Below are positions 35,260 through 45,291 of a stretch of 64,000 nucleotides of DNA, one piece after another; position 1 is the first letter of the stretch; every line of letters begins with the position of its first letter. The DNA is from Phoebastria nigripes (taxonomy: Eukaryota; Chordata; Aves; Procellariiformes; Diomedeidae): contig JAYKAV010002564.1 in assembly GCA_035582835.1 (NCBI GenBank), positions 726,075 through 790,074 of the forward strand. The letters run 5' to 3'. The notes under the pieces were generated by a model. It did not search any database, was not told where the DNA came from, and worked only from the letters and a program-made list of their open reading frames with translations. Position numbers and translations under genes: made by a program.

Positions 35260-35462
35260 AACTCCTTGGAGAAGCAGGACTAGCTTACGAGATGGGGAGA
35301 GAATGTATTTTTATGCAACTTTTGAGTGGCCTTTCAAACCCTGAGATGAATGATTTGTTTTACTGGTTGTTGTTATATAGTATTATAAGTATTATGTGTT
35401 TGAAAGTTTGGGAATAATATTCACATCTATGATGCTTGTAAACACAACAGTATTTATAAATG

Positions 35463-35468
35463 AATAAA
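35463..35468 (+). terminator. PPP1R12B: Poly(A) signal AATAAA, distal end of PPP1R12B
   Basis: Last canonical hexamer in an AT-rich context before base composition changes; a proximal alternative is at 35256-35261. Confidence 0.65.
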
Positions 35469-35480
35469 ATAAGAGTTGAT

Positions 35481-36335
35481 AAAATAGAAGCTTTGACTTT
35501 GCTTCCATCTTTCTGGAGCCTGGGAAGCTGCTACAAGTTGTTTAGCCTAAAATGCCCTGTTCCTCCCAAAATTTCCATAGCACGACAGTATCAATCATCT
35601 ATAAAAGCACAAATGCTCTGCAGCTACGTACCTGCTGCAGTTACAACACGGGAAAGGCAATGCTNCCCTGCATGCCTGTTCAGGGAAAGCTCAAATGAAG
35701 GAACTGTGGATGCACGTCCCTGAAAGCCACCCACCAGCCNGGAAGGCGAACGGGAGAGGGTCCCATCTGATGCCTCTGAACCACAACGGGGTTCAGGCCC
35801 CTCTCCCCCCATGATGCCAAGCCCTATATTGGCTCTGCTCAGGAGCTTGGTCAGGACAAACCCGTAGCAAAGACATGGGCACTGGTGCCACGTCTTGGAG
35901 CCTTTGTCCCAAGTGAGGTTGCTAGAAATCTCTGCATACTTCAGTCTTCGGAGGTGGTTACTGCAGCTTGAGCTCTTTCCCTTGGGTTTAGGGGCATTCA
36001 GCACCTCTGCAAAGCAGGGCAGGACCTAAACATGAATATATGGACCAAACTCTTATGTGTTGGGGGTGAAGAATTTGGTGGGGACCTTTGCTNTCTTCCC
36101 ACCTGCACCCCACGTCTGGGCCAGCCACGATCAGCCAGGGCACCAGGGCTCAAGGCTGCCTGGAGACATCCCCACCATGCGTGTGAGCACACTCGTGTTT
36201 CCAGGGGACCTGGGCCCTCGCGGGGTTCCCCCTGCGCCTCCATCCCTCCATCATCCCTGGGCTCACAGCCCTGGGACCTGACCCCCGCTGTGGACGCCCC
36301 GCTGATCCCCAGCAGCAAGACCAGAAGGGAACTGG
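35481..36335. other. Convergent intergenic gap between PPP1R12B and SYT2
   Basis: About 0.85 kb between inferred transcript ends. No coding or repeat feature; single Ns at 35665, 35740 and 36093. GC content rises sharply across this gap and stays high to the right edge. Confidence 0.6.
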
Positions 36336-36355
36336 GGCTCCTTTCAGCTCGTTTC

Positions 36356-36361
36356 TTTAAT
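36356..36361 (-). terminator. SYT2: Possible distal SYT2 poly(A) signal (ATTAAA variant)
   Basis: ATTAAA on the - strand, followed downstream by a GT/CT-rich stretch. It is the farthest candidate end before the intergenic gap. Confidence 0.35.
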
Positions 36362-37291
36362 AAGGAGACAGATATCATTACAAAATAACCATTTAACGAT
36401 AAGAGACGGAAACGACAGAGTCCACACGAGAGGAAGGGGCTTTAAAAGCAGCTTCCCGCTGGAGCCGAGCGCTGCAGGGGCCAGGACGGGGCAGAGCGGG
36501 GCCGGCGCAGGGGGTCCTCCGCTCCAGGAACCGCCTGAGCCTGGGACTCCCAAAGGAGCTGCTCCTCCCTCCCAGGTTTGGGGAAAAAAGGAAAAGAAAG
36601 CCGAGCTTGTTGACAAGCCTCGTGGATTCGCTTCCTTTTAATGCCAGGAGACTGAAGCCGAGCATCTCTGTGGCATGGCTGGGTTTGCACCACGGTGCAG
36701 CTGGGAGAGGGGAATGCCAGCTCTCGTCCCCAAAATGAAAACCACCTGACCAGACATGGCAGTAATAACCCAAATTGCTCCGAAAAGCCTTTTTGCCACC
36801 AGATCTTCGCCGCATCCCAGCCTTTCCATTGCAGAAATGCCACCGGCAGGTCGGCCCCGGCATCTGTGCCCAGCGCTGCCCTGTCCCCTCACCCGGCGTG
36901 ACGGCAGCATCCGTGGCCACCGAGGCGGTGGTCAATGCGGCTCGTCCTGCCAGCCTGGCTCCGCCGCTGAGCCCCATGAAACCTGGGGGAACGGTGGACA
37001 CACGGGGGGAAGGGGGGGCACGGCTCACCTGTGGGCCCATCCCCCTGGGGTCCCGGCACACCGTGGTCTAATATGGCTTCTAAAGTTGCTCTGATGGTGA
37101 AATGCACCAACGCGACACAGGACGCTGAAGCCACGATGTTGCCACTACCCGGCCATGGTATAAATGCGACAAGATACAGGAACAAGACACACATGGAAGT
37201 CACGGCTGAGTNGGTGACGGCTCACCCTCCGCTGTGAGGGACTGGCTTGGCATGCTTTGCTTCTTGGCATTATTTTCTTCTTTTACATGAT

Positions 37292-37309
37292 TTTATTTTT
37301 TTATTTATT
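37292..37309 (-). terminator. SYT2: Cluster of SYT2 poly(A) signals
   Basis: Three AATAAA hexamers on the - strand within 18 bp (37292-37297, 37300-37305, 37304-37309). The strongest poly(A) signal cluster in the 3'UTR. Confidence 0.55.
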
Positions 37310-37505
37310 TTGGAGAAAATAATCAGGGCGGTGGAGAGCACTCAGGCAATGAGTTTTCTTCGTCGACGTCTCTGCCTCGCTGGAGAAACATGGTCGGGTC
37401 GGAGGTGCCGGCAGCGGCGAGCGGTGGGGCAGAGCGTGCAGCGCCGCGCTTGGCTTTAACCATGCTGCTACTGCTATGTGGCTGCATCTCATGCACTGTT
37501 CATGG

Positions 37506-37513
37506 TATATACA
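37506..37513 (-). promoter_or_regulatory. SYT2: Pumilio response element TGTATATA in SYT2 3'UTR
   Basis: Exact TGTANATA match on the transcribed strand, about 200 bases before the poly(A) cluster, in the AT-rich conserved-looking part of the 3'UTR. Confidence 0.45.
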
Positions 37514-37605
37514 GCTATGTCTCCATATATTTTTAACTACACACAACTAAGGGGGAGGTCAGAGGCAGCGCAGATGGCTTTAATATGTTGGTTATTTTTC
37601 CTTTT

Positions 37606-37626
37606 TTTATTTAAAAAAAAAAAAAA
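37606..37626 (-). terminator. SYT2: SYT2 poly(A) signal AATAAA beside a poly-T run
   Basis: On the - strand a run of 14 T (37626-37613) runs directly into AATAAA (37611-37606). The T run is low-complexity DNA; the hexamer is a possible proximal 3' end. Confidence 0.4.
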
Positions 37627-37738
37627 TTAATTATGTATTAAAGTCACAGTTTCCCCCCCCCGAGGCTTAAAGAGTCCGAATGGAACCAGCCGGGTGGGAC
37701 CTCCGCTGCTGGGTGAGACCCCGGGCAACGCGGCGGGT

Positions 37739-37803
37739 CTGGGGTGTGCATGGGGGTGTGCACGTGTGGGTGTGCGCATGTGTATGCATACAGGCGTGCG
37801 TCC
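37739..37803. repeat. TG/CA-rich run
   Basis: Alternating purine-pyrimidine GTGTGCATG-type sequence over about 65 bp, similar in words to the larger array at 50.39-50.93 kb. Inside the SYT2 3'UTR. Confidence 0.8.
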
Positions 37804-40118
37804 ACACCTCCGCCTGCTTCCCAAGGAAAGCTGCGGGGCTGTGCATGCTCGCAGACTGCCAACAAGAGGATTTTAGTGCTCTTTCCAATTCCTTCTTCTT
37901 TAACCCATTTCCACATAAGGCAAACACCCCCCCCGGTGCCCGGGCAGACTCTGAAACTAGACTGATTCGAGAGACCGAATCCTGCCAGTGCCCCCGGCCG
38001 AGGGGCATGAGCTGCCCCCAGCTCCCCGTTAATTAAAAGCACCCCGAGATCTCTTCTCCCTTTGGCTACACGAGCAGGGCAGGACCTTGTTTGCTGACAC
38101 TGACACATCCATTAGGAAAAGGGACTAATTAAAGCTGGAGATGGTCACTCGCTTGCTGACCCACAAAGCCCCAGCAGCCGTGCTGGGCCCGAGGGCATGG
38201 GTCAAGCGCAGCCGAGGTGGTGGTGGAAGTGGTCTTTGGAGGTCTCCAATCCAACCTCCACCACCACCATACCGCAGCTTGGCTAACTGAGCCCCGAACC
38301 TCCCCCAAGGACGGAGACGTCCCTCCCTGGGGACCTGTCCAAGGGCTGCACATCCCTCCAGGGGAAGGGGCTCGTCCCTGTGTTGAACCTGAACCCCCTG
38401 AGCTGTGGCTGCCACCAAGTTTCCCATCATCTCCTCACCTCCAGCCAGGGCTGAGATGCCCTTTGGGAAGCAGGGACTGCAGGGAGCTGCCGAAGCATCC
38501 GATGGCACCGGGGTGAGCTCAGTTTTGGCACTTTGTCCCTGGGCTCGGGACACCCTGCACTGAGGTCCCAGCCCAGGCATTGGACCCCCAGAGCAGCATC
38601 CCCGATGCCCGGGGCATCCCCGGCTGCACCCCAGAGCTCTCCTTCTCCACTGCAAGCCCCCCTCGCTGAAGATGCGATGCCCTTCGCTGCTTAACTGTGC
38701 CAAAACCCCGCAAAACCGAGTCCAGGAAAGCAAAGCGGAGCAGGGAGCAGGAAGCTGCTGGGGAGTCGCAGCTGGGACAGGGACACCAGCTCACGTCAGT
38801 GCTCCAGTACAGACTGGGCTGAACTGGGCAGGGCTGCTGGACTCTCTCCCAGCTGCAGGGAACAACATTGGCTTTGTCCTGGCTCATCCCACGGTGGAGA
38901 GGTGGCCCAGAGAACCTCTTGACCACTGTCAGGGACACGGATATGGCTTATACCCCCAAGGGGAGCGGGATGGGGTGGACTGAGCAGCCAACGGCCTGGT
39001 GGGGAGCAGCAGCTCGCGGGGGTCAGGGGCTTTGGTCCCTTGTTGGCCACGGGCTTGCTCTCACCCTTCCCACTGGCATCACGGTGGTGGGACGCAGCGG
39101 TGGGGCTGGAGCTCCCCATAGCCCCCCGCCTGCCCCAAGGCTGTGCTGGGGTGCCCATGGTGGGACTCAGCCCTGGGGACACACGATGGCCTTTGGGGAG
39201 TCACCTGGCATTTGGAGACATCTCAGCGTAAACCTGCCTTGTGGAAGCATCTCGATCTACAGGTTTCAACCAAGCATGGTGGGACACACATGCAAATCAC
39301 CCAGCGCTGGCCTCGCTCGGCCTCTGGGGACGTGACGGCCGCGCGGCAGAGGTGGTAGTGGTCCGCACTGCGGTGCTGTTGCATGCACATCCCACCATGC
39401 GTCTCCTCAGAGCAGAACCCCTGCTCCCCGTGCTCAGACTGGCCCCCACGGCTCCGGCTGCAACGCCGAGGGCTCGGCACCCCACCGCCATGCCAGCCGC
39501 AGCNGGGCCCCGCCGTCCCTGCAAACCTCTCCCCAGAAGAAGCCAAACCTGGAGCTGGCCATCCTCGGCCAGAAGCCATGGCTCTTGCCCTTCCCAGACA
39601 AAGGCAGAGCAGGAGCGGGAGGCACCTGGGTCTCCTGCAGAGGGTATTCTCCGCCGTTTTGATGTCCACACAGCTGTTCATGCACCAAGCGAACACAGTG
39701 GGTCTGGTCATCTCGCGCTATCAGGCTCCAGTATCACCTCCATGCAACGTTCGAGGGTTCCCCATGTGAACCCAAGGGAAGGACAGCAGCAGCGATGCTG
39801 CGGGCTGGTGACGCGGCTGCCGGGGAAGGTCCCAGGCATGACAGTGGCTTTGTACCTGGAAGGGATGGTGGGCAGAGGCAATGGGACATGCAGCAGAAGG
39901 GAGCGATGCTGAAGAACAAAAAGAACCATCCGTGTCTTTAACCTCTTCCCCTGGAAGCTATTGGGACTGTCTGGAAACCCTTCCACAGCCATCAAAGGGT
40001 ATTTCAGCTTAAAACAGAACAAAAAAACCAAAACCAAAGGTTGCGTAACTGAGGTATCAGTAGCTCTGGGTCGCTTTGACTGTCCACAGTGCCATGCCNC
40101 GCTGGCCGGCAGATCTTC

Positions 40119-40325
40119 CTATTTGTTTTTCCCGAGAGCTGCATCTACTTCTTCCTCTGGCTTCAGCGAGTGCCACTGGGCAATGGGCCGCCGGGGGTTG
40201 GCCAGCATGTCGGACCAGTGCCGCAGCTCCGTGCCGGTGGCATTGCAGCCCGTGAAGATCTTGCCGATGGCTTCATTCTTCCCCAGCTTGTCGTAGTCCA
40301 GCACCGTGATGACCACCTGCACTTT
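40119..40325 (-). CDS. SYT2: SYT2 coding exon 8 (C2B C-terminal half), residues 351-418
   Basis: Acceptor CCTCCTTTAG, then [20 protein letters not shown], the [20 protein letters not shown] stretch and the ending VDAALGKNK, then TAG. It supplies the third calcium-binding loop of C2B (D360, D362, E368) and the C-terminal WHSL motif needed for vesicle docking in synaptotagmins. Confidence 0.97.
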   Translation of the reverse strand, partial: KVQVVITVLDYDKLGKNEAIGKIFTGCNATGTELRHWSDMLANPRRPIAQWHSLKPEEEVDAALGKNK

Positions 40326-41026
40326 CTAAAGGAGGAAACCTTCTTTAGAGGGGCGGAAAGGTGCAGCGGCCGTGATGGCTCCATGGCCTCCATGCTGTCC
40401 CCAGTCCTGGGACGGCTCAGCAGGGTGAGGGATCCCCCAAGGCTGAGCCCCACCGTGGCCCATTTTGGGGCAGGGTCCCCTCCATGCCCATAGTTTCCTC
40501 CACTTCCTTCCCAGAGGATCCCAGGGTGGCAGAGCCATGGTGGCCACCTGAGAAAGGGCACCAAGGGGTGGTGTGGGGCTTGGCAAGAGCTGCGGGCTAC
40601 AGGGCTTGACAGGGCTGGGCTGGGGCAAGGGGCACGTGCAGGGGCTAGGGCAGGACATGGAGGGGCAGAAGGCACCTACCAATGGTCCAAAATGCCCCTA
40701 GGACCACCGGGGGGTCCCTGCTACACCTGGGGTGAGCACTATAGGGCCAGGAGCAGAGGCAAGCCCCATTCCTGCTGCCAGCTGGGGTTGGGGGTTGCAT
40801 ATCCCATGGGTGCTGCCCAGGCTCCCACTTCTGTCCCTGCACCAGCTGCCCTCAGCATCAGCCCAGGCCCAGGTTGGGACTGGACATATTTTATGGGTGA
40901 CCAGACCAGAAGCTCGGCAGGCGCTGCCCAGGCTGGTGGGAAGGCTGGGACATGGGCTCAGGCAGCTGCAGGACTTCTCCCATCGCCCCCACCCTGCCTG
41001 CCTCCCAGGGAAGTCATCGGACGAAC
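40326..41026 (-). other. SYT2: SYT2 intron 7-8 (701 bp)
   Basis: GC-rich unique sequence. The 5' splice site is GTTCGT, which fits the consensus poorly beyond the GT. Confidence 0.85.
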
Positions 41027-41160
41027 CTGTATCTGCTCAAAGGGGATCTCAAAGCTGAAGGACTCGTTGAAGTAGGGGTTCAGGGTCTTCTTCTTGACTG
41101 TGGTCTTCTTCTTCTTCAACCTCTTGCCGTTCTGCAGCAGGTGGATCTTCACGTAGGGAT
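41027..41160 (-). CDS. SYT2: SYT2 coding exon 7 (C2B, polybasic strand), residues 306-350
   Basis: Acceptor GCCCCCCAG, then AT completing Asp306, [20 protein letters not shown], then [20 protein letters not shown] and EQIQ. It carries the calcium ligand D306 and the KRLKKKKTT polybasic patch (318-326). The donor GTTCGT is weak, but the phase, the ending EQIQ and the following KVQVV fit the family exactly. Confidence 0.96.
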
Positions 41161-42470
<1,310 letters not shown>

Positions 42471-42638
42471 CTCCTCCTTTTCACCGCTCTGCAGGTCCCG
42501 CCATTCCTCGATGGGCTGGCCCAGGTCCACCGTGTTCATGGGCACCTTCACCTCACCAATGATGTCATGCTTGGAGAAGCGATCGAAGTCATAGATGGCC
42601 ATCACCAGTGTCTTCCCGCCCAGTTCCTGGTAGGGGAC
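42471..42638 (-). CDS. SYT2: SYT2 coding exon 5 (C2A C-terminal half), residues 211-266
   Basis: Acceptor TTTGTGCAG, then [40 protein letters not shown] and [13 protein letters not shown]. It supplies the third calcium-binding loop of C2A (D227, D229, D235). Phase 0 at both ends, 56 codons. Confidence 0.97.
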
Positions 42639-42800
42639 CTGCACAAAGAGGGCCACCGAGCTGGCAATGGGCTCAGAGGAGCCCAAGCCAGGACCACCCA
42701 CTCCCAGCAGCGAGGGTCAAAGTACAGGACAGGGACACAGTGAGGGGGAAAGATGGGAGTGGGAGACAAGGTCCCGTGTTCTGGGTAGGAAGGGGCTCAC

Positions 42801-42968
42801 TTTGAAGGTGAAGGTCTCGTTGAAGGCAGGGTTGAGCGTCTTTTTCTGCACTTTGGTCTCGTACTTTTTCTTCTTGTCAGGAAGCAGGAACACCTTGACA
42901 TATGGGTCTGAGGTGCCACCCATGTCCAAAGCTGGCAGTTCGGCGGCTTGGAGGATCCCCACTGTCAG
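42801..42968 (-). CDS. SYT2: SYT2 coding exon 4 (C2A N-terminal half), residues 155-210
   Basis: Acceptor CCGCTCCAG, then [40 protein letters not shown], then [11 protein letters not shown] and donor GTGAGC. It supplies the first calcium-binding loop of C2A (D169, D175). Phase 0, 56 codons. The short introns on both sides (162 and 224 bp) hold nothing else. Confidence 0.97.
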
Positions 42969-43192
42969 CTGGAGCGGGGAGAGGGGTGTCTTCAGCGAGA
43001 CGGCCCAGCTACGCGCTGCAGATGCCAAGGGCTTGTCTCCAGCCCAGCGTGGGGTAGGACTCCCCATGGCACAGCACCCAGCTCCCCACTCCCTCCTGTG
43101 CTGCCCAGGTCCAACAGGGAGACTTCTCCTCTCAAGTACCCTCCCTGGGCAAACCCCACTCCCCCATCTCCTCAGCCAAGCCCCTCCATCAC

Positions 43193-43318
43193 CTGGTTTG
43201 CCTGGAAATCATAGTCCAGGGAGAACTGCAGCTTGCCCAGGTTCTCTGGCTCCTTCTCCTCCTCCTCGCCTTCCCCCTCCGTCAGACCCATCTCCGCATC
43301 ATCGTCATCCTGTTGGTC
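43193..43318 (-). CDS. SYT2: SYT2 coding exon 3 (acidic linker into C2A), residues 113-154
   Basis: Acceptor CTGCTGTTGCAG, then [20 protein letters not shown], then [20 protein letters not shown] and donor GTGATG. The acidic linker precedes the first beta strand of C2A. The junction with exon 2 reads [13 protein letters not shown], slightly longer than the mammalian linker as I remember it. Confidence 0.96.
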
Positions 43319-44808
43319 CTGCAACAGCAGCCAAGGTGCCCAGCTCAGCGGCAGGGTCACAGCCCAGCATCCCTGTCCCCACACCGCTGGGGACCTCCGG
43401 CANCCCAACCCTCCTGGCTTCTCAACCCCCCGGATTCTCCCTATGACGGGCAAGGAGACCCCCTGCACCAGTAGAGCCGCCCTGGGGTGGCACCGGCTCT
43501 GCCCACAACCACGCAGCTGCTGGGGAGCCCCCAGGCTGCTCGGTGGTCCAGCTGAGATGGCGTGGGGGGCTGCCTCGGGGCNCTGGATGCGGGGTCAGCT
43601 CCATTTGGGGGGAGTTTTGGTGCTTGTATGGGAGGGCTGCAGGCAAGCAAACTACTGCAAAGGGTGCAGGGATACTCTACCCCCCCAACTCATGCTAAGC
43701 AGCCGGTGCTTAGGGCTTAGCAGGGCCATTTTATTAACTTCATAATAGAGATACAACATAATTCTCCTATGTCTAAGGCAAAGCCATCCCTCTCCACGCC
43801 TCTCCAAGCCATGGTCCATGGGNTGGGAGCCCCAGCTCCTTATCACCTCTCTGACGTGTCCCCAGGTCCCCTGTCCCACCCTGGAAGCAGCCGATGGAGA
43901 AGGCNGCTCGTGGTGGCACCTACCGTGGAGGGTGTCCCGGGACAGAGGGAACACGCAGACAGGGCAGCAGGGAGGGAGGATGGTGAGAGCAGCGGGAGGG
44001 AAGAGAGCCACGTTACAGAAAGCATCGACAAGGGAACCACGGCGAGGTGAGGAATCAGGGTTTGTACAGCCCCATCAAGCCCCAAGGGACGGCAGCCCTC
44101 ACCCTCCANTGGGGAATCCCACCCCACATCTCCCACCACCACAGGGGTGTGCAGACAGGCAGGAATGATGGAGCATCTCCACTCAGTGCTCATCTCTCCA
44201 GCCCTGCCTGCATGCCCGTGGTGCNCACGTGGCTCTGAAGAGCAGGAACAGACGCCCAAAATCTCCCACCCCCCTCCAAATGGCCCTGGTCAGGGCCATT
44301 GAAATGGCCNGGATCACCCCAAGCCCACTGGTACCAAAGCCTCCTTCCTGCTGGCCCCCCAGGATGGGGAAGATGGCCCCAGCTCCACTCCTTGCACCAG
44401 CACCTGCCTCGAGCATTGGCTTTTTGGGGACCCCAAACTGGTGGGTGTTTTGGCTTGGTGGTCCTCCCCTCTCGGCTAAAGGCACAGCTCAATGAAATGA
44501 GGGCAACTCAGAGGAAGGCGGGGAGACATGAGGGATTAAATTAACATTTGCTGGTTCAGGTGAAGCATCGGCAGGTCCAGGCCAGCTTGAGCCTCGTCCC
44601 ATCTGGGCCACCAGGCACTGGAGGAGGACAGTGCTGCTGTCTCAGCTCCAGGCTCATGTCTGCACTGTCCCATCCCCGGATCCTGGTGGCTCCATCCCCC
44701 TCTGCTGCCTGAGCCACGAGTGCCCTGACATGGTTCGTAACTCAACCAGAGGGATCGTCCTACAACACCAAGTGCAGGACAAGACCAAGCAGTCCAGAAG
44801 GACGTCAC
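43319..44808 (-). other. SYT2: SYT2 intron 2-3 (1.49 kb)
   Basis: GTGACG donor, TTGCAG acceptor. It has an unusual density of isolated Ns (43403, 43582, 43823, 43905, 44108, 44225, 44310), pointing to difficult GC-rich assembly. No exon or transposon recognised. Confidence 0.85.
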
Positions 44809-44978
44809 CTGGTTGCCCGACTTCATGTCCTTCATGTTCATGGCATTCTTCATGCCTTTGCCTTTCTCCTTCTTGTTCTTCTTCTTCTTGCAGCAGCACT
44901 TCTTGCAGATGCAGAAGCAGCAGGTGAGGATGAGGAGTCCGGCTACCACCGCGATGGCGATGAGGGCCCAGGGTGGCA
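44809..44978 (-). CDS. SYT2: SYT2 coding exon 2 (transmembrane helix and Cys/Lys juxtamembrane), residues 56-112
   Basis: Acceptor ATTTGCCCACAG, then TG completing Leu56, [18 protein letters not shown], the Cys-rich [11 protein letters not shown], a poly-Lys run, then [15 protein letters not shown]. It encodes the single vesicle-membrane helix and the palmitoylation-type Cys cluster. [10 protein letters not shown] distinguishes SYT2 from SYT1. Ends CAG|GTGACG in phase 0. Confidence 0.97.
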
Positions 44979-45109
44979 CTGTGGGCAAATGCCGGTATCA
45001 TCAGCTCCCTCCCAGCCNCAGCCACCCCACTCCCTGTCCCACTGGGACCGGAGCGGTGGTGGGGTCATAAGGAGGGTGATGATACCTGGAAAAGGAGGCA
45101 GGTACTCAC

Positions 45110-45275
45110 AGGGGATCTTGTTGAGCTCATTCATGAACTTGTCTCTCAGCTTGGTGAACATGTCCTCCTTGCTCTCACCCGGCCCTGTGGCCTCGGTGGA
45201 GTTCTCCATCGTGGCCATGGGCATCGTGGTGGCCGTGGCCTCCGGGGCCATCATGGATGCTTGCTTGAATGTCAT
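45110..45275 (-). CDS. SYT2: SYT2 coding exon 1 (start codon, lumenal N-terminus), residues 1-56
   Basis: ATG at 45275-45273 in a strong context (CCCACCATG). It encodes [20 protein letters not shown], then an NST N-glycosylation sequon (25-27), then [20 protein letters not shown]. It ends ATC CCC T|GTGAGT; the split Leu codon T|TG gives the conserved IPLPPWALI. The first 9 residues differ from the mammalian MRN-type start I remember, but the Kozak context and the acceptor just upstream support this start. Confidence 0.93.
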
Positions 45276-45291
45276 GGTGGGTCAGGGGCTC
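45276..45291 (-). other. SYT2: SYT2 5'UTR part of the start-codon exon
   Basis: Acceptor TGTGTTTCAG ends at 45292; the exon then has only 16 untranslated bases (GAGCCCCTGACCCACC) before the ATG. The rest of the 5'UTR must come from an upstream exon. Confidence 0.8.

Larger units (their letters stand above)
1..35480 (+). other. PPP1R12B: PPP1R12B (MYPT2) gene, 3' part: small-subunit start, C-terminal exons, 3'UTR
   Basis: Product: regulatory/targeting subunit of myosin light-chain phosphatase. In the family, full-length MYPT2 carries an N-terminal PP1-binding motif and ankyrin repeats, and its C-terminal coiled coil binds the M20 small subunit and, through the leucine zipper, partners such as PKG. 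Only the C-terminal part lies here. Exons at 3901, 17767, 18298, 19553, 19924, 22370 and one of two last exons (27724 or 32047) join with matching phases and canonical GT-AG ends. From the 3901 ATG the products are 187 aa (zipper ending) or 203 aa (zipper-minus ending), the size of M20/M21. The ankyrin-repeat exons and the exon that precedes HERLSR in full-length MYPT2 are not in the window, so they lie to the left. The convergent neighbour is SYT2. Identity rests on recognised stretches such as NPTTSDS, QLELADIKSKLEK and the C-terminal [14 protein letters not shown]1R12A is less likely given the M20-type exon and the SYT2 neighbour. Confidence 0.95.
32134..35480 (+). other. PPP1R12B: PPP1R12B 3'UTR (about 3.3 kb)
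   Basis: No ORF of note follows the TAG. It includes a T-rich tract (33995-34024), a Pumilio-type TGTAAATA (35252-35259), a 15-bp direct repeat (35176-35214) and AATAAA at 35256-35261 and 35463-35468. The AT-rich final 200 bp is typical of a 3'UTR end. The end near 35,480 is inferred from the last hexamer. Confidence 0.75.
36336..40118 (-). other. SYT2: SYT2 3'UTR with alternative ends
   Basis: Follows the TAG at 40121-40119. On the - strand, AATAAA occurs at 37611-37606 and as a cluster at 37309-37292; an ATTAAA variant is at 36361-36356, giving a possible longest end near 36,336. The 37.27-37.64 kb part is AT-rich against a GC-rich background and contains a Pumilio-type site, as expected of a brain 3'UTR. 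Which end is used cannot be told from sequence. It includes a TG-rich run at 37739-37803. Confidence 0.65.

Noticed and set aside
36393..37061. 222-codon - strand open frame
   Set aside because: Lies in the inferred SYT2 3'UTR or just beyond; no homology recognised and GC-rich sequence favours open frames.
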